Shown here one piece after another: positions 25,770-34,173 of a stretch of 60,840 nt of DNA (the first letter of the stretch is position 1; each line of letters starts with the position of its first letter). The notes below the pieces were generated by a model. That model saw nothing but the letters and a program-made list of their open reading frames with translations, did no database searches and was not told the DNA's origin. The position numbers and the translations under genes were made by a program. Source of the stretch: Paracoccaceae bacterium. Its GTDB lineage: Bacteria; Pseudomonadota; Alphaproteobacteria; Rhodobacterales; Rhodobacteraceae. Where the stretch lies: the NCBI GenBank assembly GCA_014872875.1, contig WKFI01000007.1:240495-301334 (forward strand), given 5' to 3'.

Positions 25770-25964
25770 GGGGCCAAGTCTCCGTGCGCCTGTGGTTGGC
25801 AATCCCACGCCTCTTACGGCGTGCCCCGATGAAGGGCAAGGGCGCTTGGGGCTGGAATTCCCGGATGCGGCTTCAGATCGCGCTTGAAATCCCTCTCTTT
25901 CACGCTTTGATGAACGGTGTCGGTACGCCGCGCCGTGCCCGCCCAATTTATAAAGGTCCACAAA

Positions 25965-26324
25965 ATGCGTTTCCTGTCCGTCCTGACTTTGTCTTCCCTG
26001 CTGGCAATGCCCGCCACTGCATCAGAAGAGATCACCGCAACTGACGGCTCAGGCTGGATCGGCCATGTCGCCTGCGCCAACCAGGACGGCGCGCCGCTCA
26101 GCCAGTGCCCCTACGAGGCGTTGCCCAAGGAAAACGGCAATGTCACCCTCAGGATCGCAATGCCCGGTGGTACGACGCGGGTGATCTATGTCGAAGGAGG
26201 CACGCCGACGAGCAGCGACACCACGGCTCGCCTCGGATCCAAACGCCTGGCCCAACACACGGTGGTTCTGATCGATCCGTCCGAACGGTTCGAAATTCCA
26301 AATGACGTTCTGGACCCGCGTTGA
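25965..26324 (+). CDS. Small periplasmic protein of unknown function
   Basis: A 119-residue protein with a clear signal peptide (MRFLSVLTLSSLLAMPATA, cleavage near residue 19-20). The mature part is a short beta-rich domain with one Cys pair (VACANQDG, SQCPYEAL) and a C-terminal IDPSERFEIPNDVL. No family is recognised. The start at ATG 25965 is fixed by the signal peptide. It is divergent from lysC and converges with an SDR gene. Confidence 0.65.
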   Translation: MRFLSVLTLSSLLAMPATASEEITATDGSGWIGHVACANQDGAPLSQCPYEALPKENGNVTLRIAMPGGTTRVIYVEGGTPTSSDTTARLGSKRLAQHTVVLIDPSERFEIPNDVLDPR

Positions 26325-26394
26325 TCCGGAAGGCTGCTCCGAAACCAAACGTGAGCTCCGAGCTGAAATCCTGGCAGGGTTTCAGCCCCTGAAA

Positions 26395-27036
26395 TCAATA
26401 CGCGTGGTCGCGCCCGTCCCAGGTTTCGAAACATCCTGAACTGTCAATCGACAAGGCATCGAACCGCGCCAGCAATCCCGTGGCCGCTTCCTGAACAGTG
26501 ATCTCGGCGGTCTGACCGCCCATATCCGTCTGCACCCAACCCGGATGATAGATCCCAACGGCAATCCCTTCGGGTTTGAGATCGGTTGCCAGGTTGCGCC
26601 CGATATTCAGTGCCGCCGCCTTGGATGCGCGATAGGCATAGCTGCCACCGGGCGCCCGGGTATGCGACGCCATCTGGGACGATATGATGGCGATCTTGGG
26701 CCGTTCGGCCAGCCGAAGGTTCGGCAGCAAGGCTTGAACCGTCAGAAACACGCCGGTGACATTGGCTGCCAGCGTCTGACCCCAGACCTCGGCTGTGTAG
26801 TCCTCCAGCGCCAGCCCCTTGTCCAGATACACGCCAGCATTGCAGACCAGCAAATCCACAGCACGTCCTGCCAGCTGGCGCGCCATCTGCGCCTGCTGCC
26901 CCGCATCGGTCACATCCAGCCGCACATCAAGCGCAAAGCCGCGCGCGGTCCCTGTCACGTCGTGGCCCGCGTTTGTCATTTGCGCGGCCATTTCCTTGCC
27001 GATGCCACGATTGGCGCCGGTAATCACGATATGCAT
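26395..27036 (-). CDS. Short-chain dehydrogenase/reductase (SDR)
   Basis: A 213-residue classical SDR. The nucleotide-binding motif TGANRGIG is at residues 6-13, CNAGVYLD follows strand 4, and the catalytic Ser (ISSQM) with YAYRASK supplies the Tyr and Lys. Length is slightly below the usual 250, mainly through shorter early loops. The substrate is unknown. It starts 4 bp after the stop of the DUF1178 gene, so the two are one transcript. Confidence 0.88.
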   Translation of the reverse strand: MHIVITGANRGIGKEMAAQMTNAGHDVTGTARGFALDVRLDVTDAGQQAQMARQLAGRAVDLLVCNAGVYLDKGLALEDYTAEVWGQTLAANVTGVFLTVQALLPNLRLAERPKIAIISSQMASHTRAPGGSYAYRASKAAALNIGRNLATDLKPEGIAVGIYHPGWVQTDMGGQTAEITVQEAATGLLARFDALSIDSSGCFETWDGRDHAY

Positions 27037-27040
27037 GAAA

Positions 27041-27520
27041 TCAATTCGTCTTTCTGTTGGGCATAAAAGGCAGCGGCATTACCGGCACCCCCTCTTCGAT
27101 CAAAGCCTTGGCTTCGTCCGGCTTGGCCTCGCCATAAATCGACCTTTCCGGCGCATCGCCCAGGTGCATGGCTCGCGCTTCGGACACGAACTTGTCACCG
27201 ACATAATCCGAGTTTGCTTCAACTTTACGACGCATTTCTGCCAGCGCCTGCTCCGCCTCCCCGGCGGGTTCACTCAAAGACGGGGCTGGAACAGGGGTTT
27301 CGACCTGCGGCGTGGGTTCCGGTGCAGGCTCTCCAACCTGGGAAGCTGCAGACCTCGCCGGTCGTACCCGGGGTGTCATGATCGCCTTCTCGACCTTGGT
27401 CGAGCCGCAGACGGCACAGGTGACCATGCCCGCCGCCGCCAACTTGTCAAAGGCGCTCGCCGACTGAAACCAACTGTCAAAGCAGTGGCCCTCGGCACAT
27501 TTCAGAGCGTATTGAATCAT
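27041..27520 (-). CDS. DUF1178 family protein
   Basis: A 159-residue protein with the DUF1178 N-terminus: MIQYALKCAEGHCFDSWFQSA and then VTCAVCGSTKVEKAIM. Four cysteines in this block (KC, HC and CxxC) could form a zinc ribbon. A Pro/Glu-rich linker (about 65-100) leads to a C-terminal helix pair containing EARAMHLGDAPERSIYGEA, also typical of the family. Function is unknown; DUF1178 genes are widespread single copies in alphaproteobacteria. Confidence 0.88.
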   Translation of the reverse strand: MIQYALKCAEGHCFDSWFQSASAFDKLAAAGMVTCAVCGSTKVEKAIMTPRVRPARSAASQVGEPAPEPTPQVETPVPAPSLSEPAGEAEQALAEMRRKVEANSDYVGDKFVSEARAMHLGDAPERSIYGEAKPDEAKALIEEGVPVMPLPFMPNRKTN

Positions 27521-27643
27521 TCAGGACCCCATCCATGCAGGATGTCGATTAGATATTCCACGGCGTCCGAGTTCAAGGGCTGAGCCGTCCTCGGGGCCAT
27601 CAAAAACGACAGTTTGAACAAACCTTAACAGTCTGCCCCCGTC

Positions 27644-28435
27644 TCAGCCCAGATCCACACCAGGCCGCATCCGCTGCTGCAAACCCAACAACAGGTCTTC
27701 CGGACGCATGTCGGCGTCAATCGCCAGACGCCGCAGCCCGAAATGCACATGCGCGATCTTCTGGTAATAATCGATATAGGCATAATTCACCGAAGCTCCG
27801 GCGACCGCTCCCAAGACCGGAACGCTCTGCGCAGCCAGTTTCTGCCCCAGAACCACGCCCAATCGCGGCGCAATCATCGCGATCAGCTTTTTCATGGCAA
27901 CACCGGACAGGCTGATCCGTACCGACAGGAACCCGCTATCGATCCCGTCGTCATGGTCCAGTGGCCCGCCAGCAGAAAACACCTTCACACAATCGAACTT
28001 CACGCTCTCCGCTGCGGGATCGAAACCATGCTGCGCCGCTACCCCCTGAACCGATCGCATCAACAACGTCACCGTCGTGGGCAGCTCGACCATGGTGCTG
28101 GCAACCCCGCCAAATCCGCCTGCAGCACCCAGAACCGTGCCCATGGCCGTGTTGACCCAGGCCGGCTGATCGGGCACCGCCTTGCGGGTCTGTCCCGCTG
28201 CCTCCAGTGACAGGCGCAGCGCCTGTTCGGTGGCCTGCCCCAGATTGTCCTGTACCGGTTGTGGCAAACGCGCCAACAGGTTTTCCGCCTGACTGCCGAT
28301 CAGATTGATCAGCTGCACACCGGTCCGGCCAGCCTTTCGATACTGGTTTGCAAGTTGATCCAGTTGCTGTTCAGCATCCTGGCGGCCCAATGTGGGTGCT
28401 GCATCCAGAATTTCGGTGTCGAGAATCTCGGTCAT
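27644..28435 (-). CDS. EcsC family protein
   Basis: A 263-residue protein with the EcsC-type core: TAMGTVLGAAGGFGGVASTMVELPTTVTLLMRSVQGVAAQHGFDP, then KLIAMIAPRLGVVLGQKLAAQSVPVLGAVAGASVNYAYIDYY (quoted in overlapping family blocks). Gly/Ala-rich hydrophobic stretches suggest membrane contact. EcsC of Bacillus is linked to ABC-transporter function, but the role in proteobacteria is unknown. The start at ATG 28435 has AGGAAGGG upstream; an earlier in-frame start lacks it. It is downstream of a GNAT gene on the same strand (46-bp gap). Confidence 0.8.
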   Translation of the reverse strand: MTEILDTEILDAAPTLGRQDAEQQLDQLANQYRKAGRTGVQLINLIGSQAENLLARLPQPVQDNLGQATEQALRLSLEAAGQTRKAVPDQPAWVNTAMGTVLGAAGGFGGVASTMVELPTTVTLLMRSVQGVAAQHGFDPAAESVKFDCVKVFSAGGPLDHDDGIDSGFLSVRISLSGVAMKKLIAMIAPRLGVVLGQKLAAQSVPVLGAVAGASVNYAYIDYYQKIAHVHFGLRRLAIDADMRPEDLLLGLQQRMRPGVDLG

Positions 28436-28481
28436 GCGCGTCCCTTCCTCCAGATCAAGATCGGGGGGCAAACGACGACTT

Positions 28482-28982
28482 TCAAGGCTTTGGCGCGTTT
28501 TCCCAGCGTGTCACATCGCCCCGCACCCCGTCCCAGGCGCCAGAGTTCAGCTCCAGCCCCAACACCCGATCCGGGTTCGTCGGGGGCGGCATGAATACGC
28601 CCTCCAGCTGCTCAAAACCGAAGCGTTTGTAATAGGGAGCATCTCCCACCAGCATCACCCGCGTCCAACCGCTTTCCTGCGCCTTGGCCAGCGAATCCCG
28701 GATCAGCGAACCACCCAGCCCTTCCCCCTGATGCGTCGGGTGAACCGCAATCGGCCCCAACAGCAGTACCGCCTGACCACTGACAGTGACCGGCCAGAAC
28801 CGAATTGCCGCAGCGAGGATCCCCTGTTCGTCTCGCGCCACTTGGCTCAACCCTTCGACCTGGGGCACTCCGTCCCGCAAACGATATGATGACAGTGCTT
28901 CTCGACCGGGCGCAAAACACAGATCGTAAAGCGCCTCGACCTCCCACCAGTCCTGCGCCTGTTCGGGGTAAAGCTGGATCAC
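28482..28982 (-). CDS. GNAT-family N-acetyltransferase
   Basis: A 166-residue acetyltransferase. The acetyl-CoA site is visible as IAVHPTHQGEGLGGSLIRDSL (motif A, Q/R-x-x-G-x-G/A), followed by VMLVGDAPYYKRFGFE, the motif B Tyr/Phe region common to YhbS-like GNATs. The substrate is unknown. The start is GTG with GGACGACAG upstream. It precedes the EcsC gene on the same strand. Confidence 0.85.
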   Translation of the reverse strand: MIQLYPEQAQDWWEVEALYDLCFAPGREALSSYRLRDGVPQVEGLSQVARDEQGILAAAIRFWPVTVSGQAVLLLGPIAVHPTHQGEGLGGSLIRDSLAKAQESGWTRVMLVGDAPYYKRFGFEQLEGVFMPPPTNPDRVLGLELNSGAWDGVRGDVTRWENAPKP

Positions 28983-29172
28983 TCTGTCGTCCTGTCCTGC
29001 CGGTTCGTATCGGGTCGCCCATAGGGTGAAGTCCGCCCTAACACGTGCGCAAAATCAGGGCAAACCCGGAATCGTCCCTAGCCAACCGACGCACAGAGCC
29101 TCTGCGAACAGGACGGTTGCACTCTCGCGATATTGCTCTACCCCTTGAGGCAACCCGTACAGGAGACATCTC

Positions 29173-29778
29173 ATGTTCTACCGCCCCGAAGACGGCCACG
29201 GCCTGCCCCACAACCCGTTCAACGCGATCATCACACCACGTCCGATCGGCTGGATCTCCACCCGCTCGGCCGAAGGTGTGAACAACCTGGCTCCCTACTC
29301 CTTCTTCAACGGCGCGGCCTATTTTCCGCCCCAGGTCATGTTTGCCTCCACCGGCGCAAAAGCCGACCAGGACAATACCAAGGACAGCGTCGCCAACATC
29401 GAGGCGACCGGCGTCTTTTGCGTCAACATCGTAGAATACGCGATGCGCGATGCGATGAACGTGACCTCGGAAACCCTGTCCAAGGAGATCGATGAATTTG
29501 CCCGGGCCGAGCTTGCCTCCGAAGAGTGTCAGACCATCCCCTGTGCCCGGATCGCCGCTGCACCTGCCGCGCTGGAATGCAAGCTGACCCAGATCGTCAC
29601 CTTGCCCGGCGACAGCAACCGCGTGGTGTTCGGCGAGGTTACAGGCATTCACCTGCGTGACGATTGCCTCAAGAACGGTAAGTTCGACGTGACCACCTAT
29701 ACACCGCTCGCCCGCATGGGCTATCGCGACTATACCACCGTGACTGATCTGTTTTCCCTGGCACGCCCCGACGACTGA
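29173..29778 (+). CDS. Flavin reductase-like FMN-binding protein
   Basis: A 201-residue split-barrel flavoprotein of the flavin-reductase-like family: ITPRPIGWISTRSAEGVNNLAPYSFFNGAAYFPPQVMFAS is the FMN-binding block (quoted as FxPRPIGWI plus N-L-APYSFF), with DTxxNI and FCVNI following. Such proteins reduce FMN with NAD(P)H or carry FMN for a partner oxygenase; no partner is adjacent. It is followed 7 bp later by an acetyltransferase gene, probably one transcript. Confidence 0.85.
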   Translation: MFYRPEDGHGLPHNPFNAIITPRPIGWISTRSAEGVNNLAPYSFFNGAAYFPPQVMFASTGAKADQDNTKDSVANIEATGVFCVNIVEYAMRDAMNVTSETLSKEIDEFARAELASEECQTIPCARIAAAPAALECKLTQIVTLPGDSNRVVFGEVTGIHLRDDCLKNGKFDVTTYTPLARMGYRDYTTVTDLFSLARPDD

Positions 29779-29785
29779 GCCCCCC

Positions 29786-30427
29786 ATGCCGATCCCCGAC
29801 CCCAACCGCACCAACCCGGCCACCCTGCCTGACGGTACGGAACACGCTGGCACGGTGATGCTGTCACAAGTCACAGATCATCCCCGGTTTCAGGTCGGAG
29901 AGTACACGTACGCCTCCGATTTCGAGCCTCCTGAGAACTGGGCCACACATCTGGCCCCCTACCTGTTCGAAAACTCCGCCGAACGGCTCATCATCGGGAA
30001 ATTCTGCCAGATCGCACACGGGGTTCGCTTTATCACCGCTTCCGCCAATCACGCGCAGACCGGGATCACATGCTATCCCTTCCCGATCTTTGATCCCACC
30101 CAGATGGCTGACTACCAGCCGGACACACGCGATACAGTGATCGGCCATGATGTCTGGATCGGCTACGGCGCCCTGATCTTGCCAGGGGCCCGCATCGGCA
30201 GTGGTGCCATCATCGGTGCTGGTACCGTGGTGCGCGGTGAAATCCCGCCCTATGCCGTTGTCACGGGCAATCCCGGTACGGTTCTAAAGCACCGTTTCCC
30301 GGAAAAAGACATCGCCGCGCTGCTGAGCCTGGAATGGTGGCACTGGCCCCACGACCTTTTGCAACATGCAGAACAGGCGCTTTTGGCAGGCGACATCGCT
30401 GCCCTGCAGCAGGTCTCACCACACTAG
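29786..30427 (+). CDS. CatB/Vat-type hexapeptide-repeat acetyltransferase
   Basis: A 213-residue left-handed beta-helix acyltransferase. The blocks IGKFCQIAHGVRFITASANHAQTGITCYPF, VIGHDVWIGYGALILPGARIGSGAIIGAGTVV and PYAVVTGNPGTVLKHRF are those of the xenobiotic (streptogramin/chloramphenicol) acetyltransferase group, with the catalytic His in SANHAQT. Many environmental members do not confer resistance, so the acceptor is left open. The gene follows the flavin reductase by 7 bp and converges with sulP. Confidence 0.85.
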   Translation: MPIPDPNRTNPATLPDGTEHAGTVMLSQVTDHPRFQVGEYTYASDFEPPENWATHLAPYLFENSAERLIIGKFCQIAHGVRFITASANHAQTGITCYPFPIFDPTQMADYQPDTRDTVIGHDVWIGYGALILPGARIGSGAIIGAGTVVRGEIPPYAVVTGNPGTVLKHRFPEKDIAALLSLEWWHWPHDLLQHAEQALLAGDIAALQQVSPH

Positions 30428-30436
30428 GAAAATGTC

Positions 30437-30461
30437 AAAAAGGGGTGGGTATTACCCCCCC
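30437..30461 (-). terminator. Probable terminator of sulP
   Basis: Read on the minus strand, a G-run/ACCC-ACCCC stem with one mismatch and a 3-base loop is followed by TTTTT (30441-30437). It lies about 95 bp past the sulP stop and just beyond the acetyltransferase stop. Confidence 0.6.
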
Positions 30462-30471
30462 GGTCTCGTAC

Positions 30472-30535
30472 GCGAGGCAACGCCTCGCACCGCGCCCCGC
30501 AGGGGCTCATCCAGCGCGCGGCCCCAAGGCCGCGC
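30472..30535. repeat. Hairpin repeat, second family, copy 1
   Basis: GCGAGGC-AAC-GCCTCGC (30472-30488), then GCCCCGCAGG and GGCTCATCC, then a second hairpin GCGCGGCC-CCAA-GGCCGCGC (30516-30535). The same series occurs at 40841-40899 with a changed second hairpin. It lies between convergent genes. Confidence 0.8.
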
Positions 30536-30555
30536 TCCGCTTGATAACAGCCGCT

Positions 30556-32166
30556 TCAGTGCCCGCCCAGAATGCCGGTCCGCACCGAGTAATCCACCGC
30601 GACCTCGTATTCAGGGTCATCGTCGCTGTCGACCATCAGGTGACCGGCCTTGGTCAGCAACTGATGACAGTCACGGCTCAGGTGACGCAGCATGATCTTC
30701 TTGCCTTCGGCTTCGTATTTGCCGGCCACGGCCTCGATTGCCTGCAGCGCCGACTGGTCCACGACCCGGCTGCGGGCAAAGTCCACGATCACCGTCTCGG
30801 GGTCGTCTGCCACCTCGAACAGCTCGATGAACCCGTCGGTGGACCCAAAAAACAGCGGGCCTTCGATCTCGTACACCTTGGCGCCCTTCTCGGTCTCGGA
30901 TGTGCGCGTGATCGCATGAATCCGGCGCGCATTGTTCCACGCATAGGCCAGCGCCGAAACGATCACGCCGACGACAACCGCAATCGCAAGGTCGGTCAGC
31001 ACCGTCACCACCGTCACCAGCACGATCACGAAGGCGTCGGTCATCGGCACTCGGGTCATGATCTTGATCGAGTTCCAGGCAAAGGTTCCAATCACCACCA
31101 TAAACATCACACCGACCAGCGCGGCCAACGGGATCTGCTCGATCAGGGGCGATGCTGCGACGATGAACAACAACAGGAACAGCGCCGCCGCAATCCCGGC
31201 AATCCGCGTGCGACCACCGGATTTCACGTTGATCATCGACTGGCCGATCATCGCGCAGCCGCCCATGCCGCCAAAGAAACCGGTCACCACATTGGCAGTT
31301 CCCTGGGCAATACACTCCTGCGAAGCGCCACCGCGCTTGCCGGTGATCTCACCCACCAGGTTCAGGGTCAGCAGGCTTTCGATCAGGCCGATTGCCGCCA
31401 GGATCACCGCATAAGGCAAGATGATTTCAAAGGTTTCCAAGTTCAACGGGACCATCGGTATATGGAACTGCGGCAAGCCGCCCTGGATCGACGCCATGTC
31501 ACCCACACGCGGCACGTCCAGCCCCAAGGCAATCACCAATACCGCAACCACACCAATCCCCGCCAAAGGCGCCGGAATCACGGATGTGATCTTGGGCAGC
31601 CCCCAGATAATCACCATGGTCAGCGCCACCAAAGCCAGCATCAGATACATTGACGACCCGCTCAACCACTCGGTCCCGCCCGAAGCCGGATCCTTGAACT
31701 GGGTCAGCTGCGCCAGGAAGATCACGATGGCCAGCCCGTTCACAAACCCCAGCATGACCGGGTGCGGCACCAGCCGGATGAACTTGCCCCAGTGCATCAC
31801 CCCGGCAATCAACTGGAGGATCCCCATCAGAACCACCGTGGCAAAGAGGTATTCGACCCCATGCTCGGCCACCAGCGCCACCATGACCACCGCCAGCGCG
31901 CCGGTCGCGCCCGAAATCATCCCCGGACGTCCTCCGATCAGTGCCGTGATCAGCCCGACCAGAAACGCCGCATATAGCCCCACCAGCGGGTGAACCCCCG
32001 CAACAAAGGCAAAGGCCACGGCTTCGGGCACCAGTGCCAGCGCCACGGTCAGCCCCGACAGAAGTTCCGTGCGGACACGCGCCACTGACCAGCCTTCATC
32101 CTGCATGATCGACAGGTTGGGCGGAGAAATACGATTGGCCAAAAGGCCCAGGGCGGCGCGTCTCAT
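30556..32166 (-). CDS. SulP family anion transporter with STAS domain
   Basis: A 536-residue inner-membrane transporter of the SLC26/SulP family. A transmembrane core of 10-14 helices (about 25-400) carries the family signature near LLSGLTVALALVPEAVAFAFVAGVHP and the block GTANVVTGFFGGMGGCAMIGQS; a cytosolic STAS domain (about 430-525; VIVDFARSRVVDQSALQAIEAV) follows. Substrates of the family are sulfate, bicarbonate or dicarboxylates; this one cannot be assigned. The start at ATG 32166 is preferred; an ATG at 32106 is possible, while the open frame upstream of 32166 has no transporter-like sequence. Confidence 0.92.
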   Translation of the reverse strand: MRRAALGLLANRISPPNLSIMQDEGWSVARVRTELLSGLTVALALVPEAVAFAFVAGVHPLVGLYAAFLVGLITALIGGRPGMISGATGALAVVMVALVAEHGVEYLFATVVLMGILQLIAGVMHWGKFIRLVPHPVMLGFVNGLAIVIFLAQLTQFKDPASGGTEWLSGSSMYLMLALVALTMVIIWGLPKITSVIPAPLAGIGVVAVLVIALGLDVPRVGDMASIQGGLPQFHIPMVPLNLETFEIILPYAVILAAIGLIESLLTLNLVGEITGKRGGASQECIAQGTANVVTGFFGGMGGCAMIGQSMINVKSGGRTRIAGIAAALFLLLFIVAASPLIEQIPLAALVGVMFMVVIGTFAWNSIKIMTRVPMTDAFVIVLVTVVTVLTDLAIAVVVGVIVSALAYAWNNARRIHAITRTSETEKGAKVYEIEGPLFFGSTDGFIELFEVADDPETVIVDFARSRVVDQSALQAIEAVAGKYEAEGKKIMLRHLSRDCHQLLTKAGHLMVDSDDDPEYEVAVDYSVRTGILGGH

Positions 32167-32615
32167 GGGGTGATCTACCTGTGTGGCGGGATATGTGAGG
32201 GGTTCGCTGGCCTCGCCCCTAACGAAAAAGAGGACACAACACAAGTGTGGAAGACATTGGCTTCCAGAGAGGCCCTGCAGGATTTTCTGACACGCTTCGG
32301 GCACCTGGTTTGGCAGTGCAGTGTCCAAGCTGGCCGCGCTTCAGCAGGACAGAAAGTAGCGCAGACAAAACTGCCAACGTGGAATGTTAAAGTTCTGAGG
32401 TGGGCGACTAGCGTGGCATTTGAACACCATCGAAACGTTTGAAATTGTAAACTGCCCCACTTCAGGTCCGGCAACCTGATACCGAGGATTGCAGTCTTCC
32501 AATATGCCTATCGTCCAGCTGCTTCTGCACAGAGCGAATTTTGCGATGCCTGAACGTCGGTGCATACTCTCCCCCAGACGACCGTCCAACTTGTCTGCGA
32601 GGAACCATTCGAAAA
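32167..32615. other. Gene-free gap between sulP and the HAMP-cyclase gene
   Basis: About 450 bp between divergent genes. Short open frames exist on both strands but show no recognisable sequence and no good ribosome-binding sites. No terminator, palindrome over 7 bp or known operator was seen. It presumably contains both promoters. Confidence 0.5.
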
Positions 32616-34136
32616 ATGGCCGGACAACCCAATATTCTGACCCGAAGCGTTGCCAGAAGTAGCCTGTCTATTCGGTCCAAACTGATGATCGCCTTTATTG
32701 GCATAACCAGTTTACTCGTGGCGCTTGCACTCTTTGGCCTTTACACTTTGCAACAGTCCCATGCCCGCACCGAAGCGCTGATCCGCGATCAGGAGCGGAT
32801 CGAATACTTTAACCTGATCCATGGTTTTGTCGGTGATCTCATAGTCTTGACTGTGGGCCAATACACTCCCAGTGCAGCCGATCAGGGGTGGTCGGGCACC
32901 ATATTCAGCATTCCCGTTTCAGACCGGGTCGGGGAATTGCAAGCGTTCATCGGGCGAGGCGTCCGGCGTTTTGGTCAGCCGGGTATGCCGGACGCAGACT
33001 TGATTGCCCGTCTACGGGCCGATCTGGAAGAGCTCAGGCCCCATGCCTTCGAAACCCAACGCCTGCGTCGAGAAATAGGTAAACCGGCTGCCGCACCTTA
33101 TGCCATGGAAAACCTTTTCGAACCTCTGCGTGCTGTTCAGCAAAATGCGTACACTGCGGTTCAGGACATCGAACGGGACATGGCCGCCCGCGCCCAGTCA
33201 ACGGCGCTTGAATATCAGGCTTCGCGCCGGTTGGTCATTGCGTCAGCGGCAGTGGCTGTAGGTTTTGCCCTGCTTCTGGGGTATTCCATCTCGTCCTCTT
33301 TGCTCTTTCCTGTTCGACGCATTGGTCAAACACTGACCGAAATCGCAAACGGCAGTTTCACCGCGCGGGTTTCTGTACCGAACCAGGATGAGCTTGGAGA
33401 GCTGGCCAACAATGTGAACGTCACAAGCAAAAGACTGGGCGAGCTTTACCGAAAGGTTGAAAGCCAGCGCGCGGAACTGGCAGTCGAGCATGCCCGGTCG
33501 GAGGCGCTTCTTTACAATCTGCTACCCGAAAAAATTGCCGCACGGTTGAAACAAGAACCGGACAAGACGATTGCCGACAGCCTCCCTCGGGTGGCGATCC
33601 TTTTTGCCGATATCGTCGAATTCACTCCAAAAGCCGCCACACTGCCAGCTGAAGAATTGGTGAACTTCCTGAACAAGATCTTCAGCGCTTTCGACGAACT
33701 TGCCGAAAGGCACGGTTTGGAGAAGATCAAGACCATCGGAGATGCCTACATGGTCGCGGCGGGAGTGCCTTCGGCAGTTCAAGATCCGGTCCATCGTGTC
33801 GCCGACATGGCGCTGGACATGCAACGGACCATAGCCGAGATGTCGCTCGATTTTCCCGAGCGCCTACAGGTGCGCATTGGCCTCCATGCAGGTCCGGCCG
33901 TGGCAGGTGTCATAGGAAACCAGAAATTGTTCTACGACGTTTGGGGTGAGACCGTGAACACTGCCAGTCGCATGGAGAGCCTTGGCGAACCGGGTCGCAT
34001 TCAAGTCACGCAAACCGCAAAGGACGCATTGGGCCAAAACTATCAATTCGCGCCACGCGGCAAACTCGAAGTTAAGGGCGTGGGCCATGTGGAAACCTGG
34101 TGGTTGACCGGGCAACATGTGGCACCTCAGGTCTGA
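32616..34136 (+). CDS. Membrane-bound class III adenylate cyclase with HAMP domain
   Basis: A 506-residue receptor-type cyclase: transmembrane helix 1 (about 22-44), a periplasmic helical sensor region (about 45-204), helix 2 (205-228), HAMP (about 226-280), a coiled-coil linker and the C-terminal cyclase domain. The catalytic residues are complete: metal aspartates D332 (LFADIVEF) and D376 (KTIGDAYM), K372 and D441 for adenine (FYDVWGET), N448 and R452 (NTASRME). It should make cAMP in response to a periplasmic signal. ATG 32616 has GAGGAA about 11 bases upstream; a TTG-started extension is unlikely. It is the second class III cyclase in the window, with quite different regulation. Confidence 0.9.
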   Translation: MAGQPNILTRSVARSSLSIRSKLMIAFIGITSLLVALALFGLYTLQQSHARTEALIRDQERIEYFNLIHGFVGDLIVLTVGQYTPSAADQGWSGTIFSIPVSDRVGELQAFIGRGVRRFGQPGMPDADLIARLRADLEELRPHAFETQRLRREIGKPAAAPYAMENLFEPLRAVQQNAYTAVQDIERDMAARAQSTALEYQASRRLVIASAAVAVGFALLLGYSISSSLLFPVRRIGQTLTEIANGSFTARVSVPNQDELGELANNVNVTSKRLGELYRKVESQRAELAVEHARSEALLYNLLPEKIAARLKQEPDKTIADSLPRVAILFADIVEFTPKAATLPAEELVNFLNKIFSAFDELAERHGLEKIKTIGDAYMVAAGVPSAVQDPVHRVADMALDMQRTIAEMSLDFPERLQVRIGLHAGPAVAGVIGNQKLFYDVWGETVNTASRMESLGEPGRIQVTQTAKDALGQNYQFAPRGKLEVKGVGHVETWWLTGQHVAPQV

Positions 34137-34173
34137 TTGCGCCTGCGCCCAGCAATCGCGTTGCAGATCGCGG

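Noticed and set aside
25770-25964. Possible lysine or threonine riboswitch before lysC
   Set aside because: No conserved riboswitch core or strong stem series seen, and lysine riboswitches are not typical of alphaproteobacteria.
32167-32328. 54-codon N-terminal extension of the SulP gene
   Set aside because: Cys-rich, without transporter sequence or ribosome-binding site; ATG 32166 is better.
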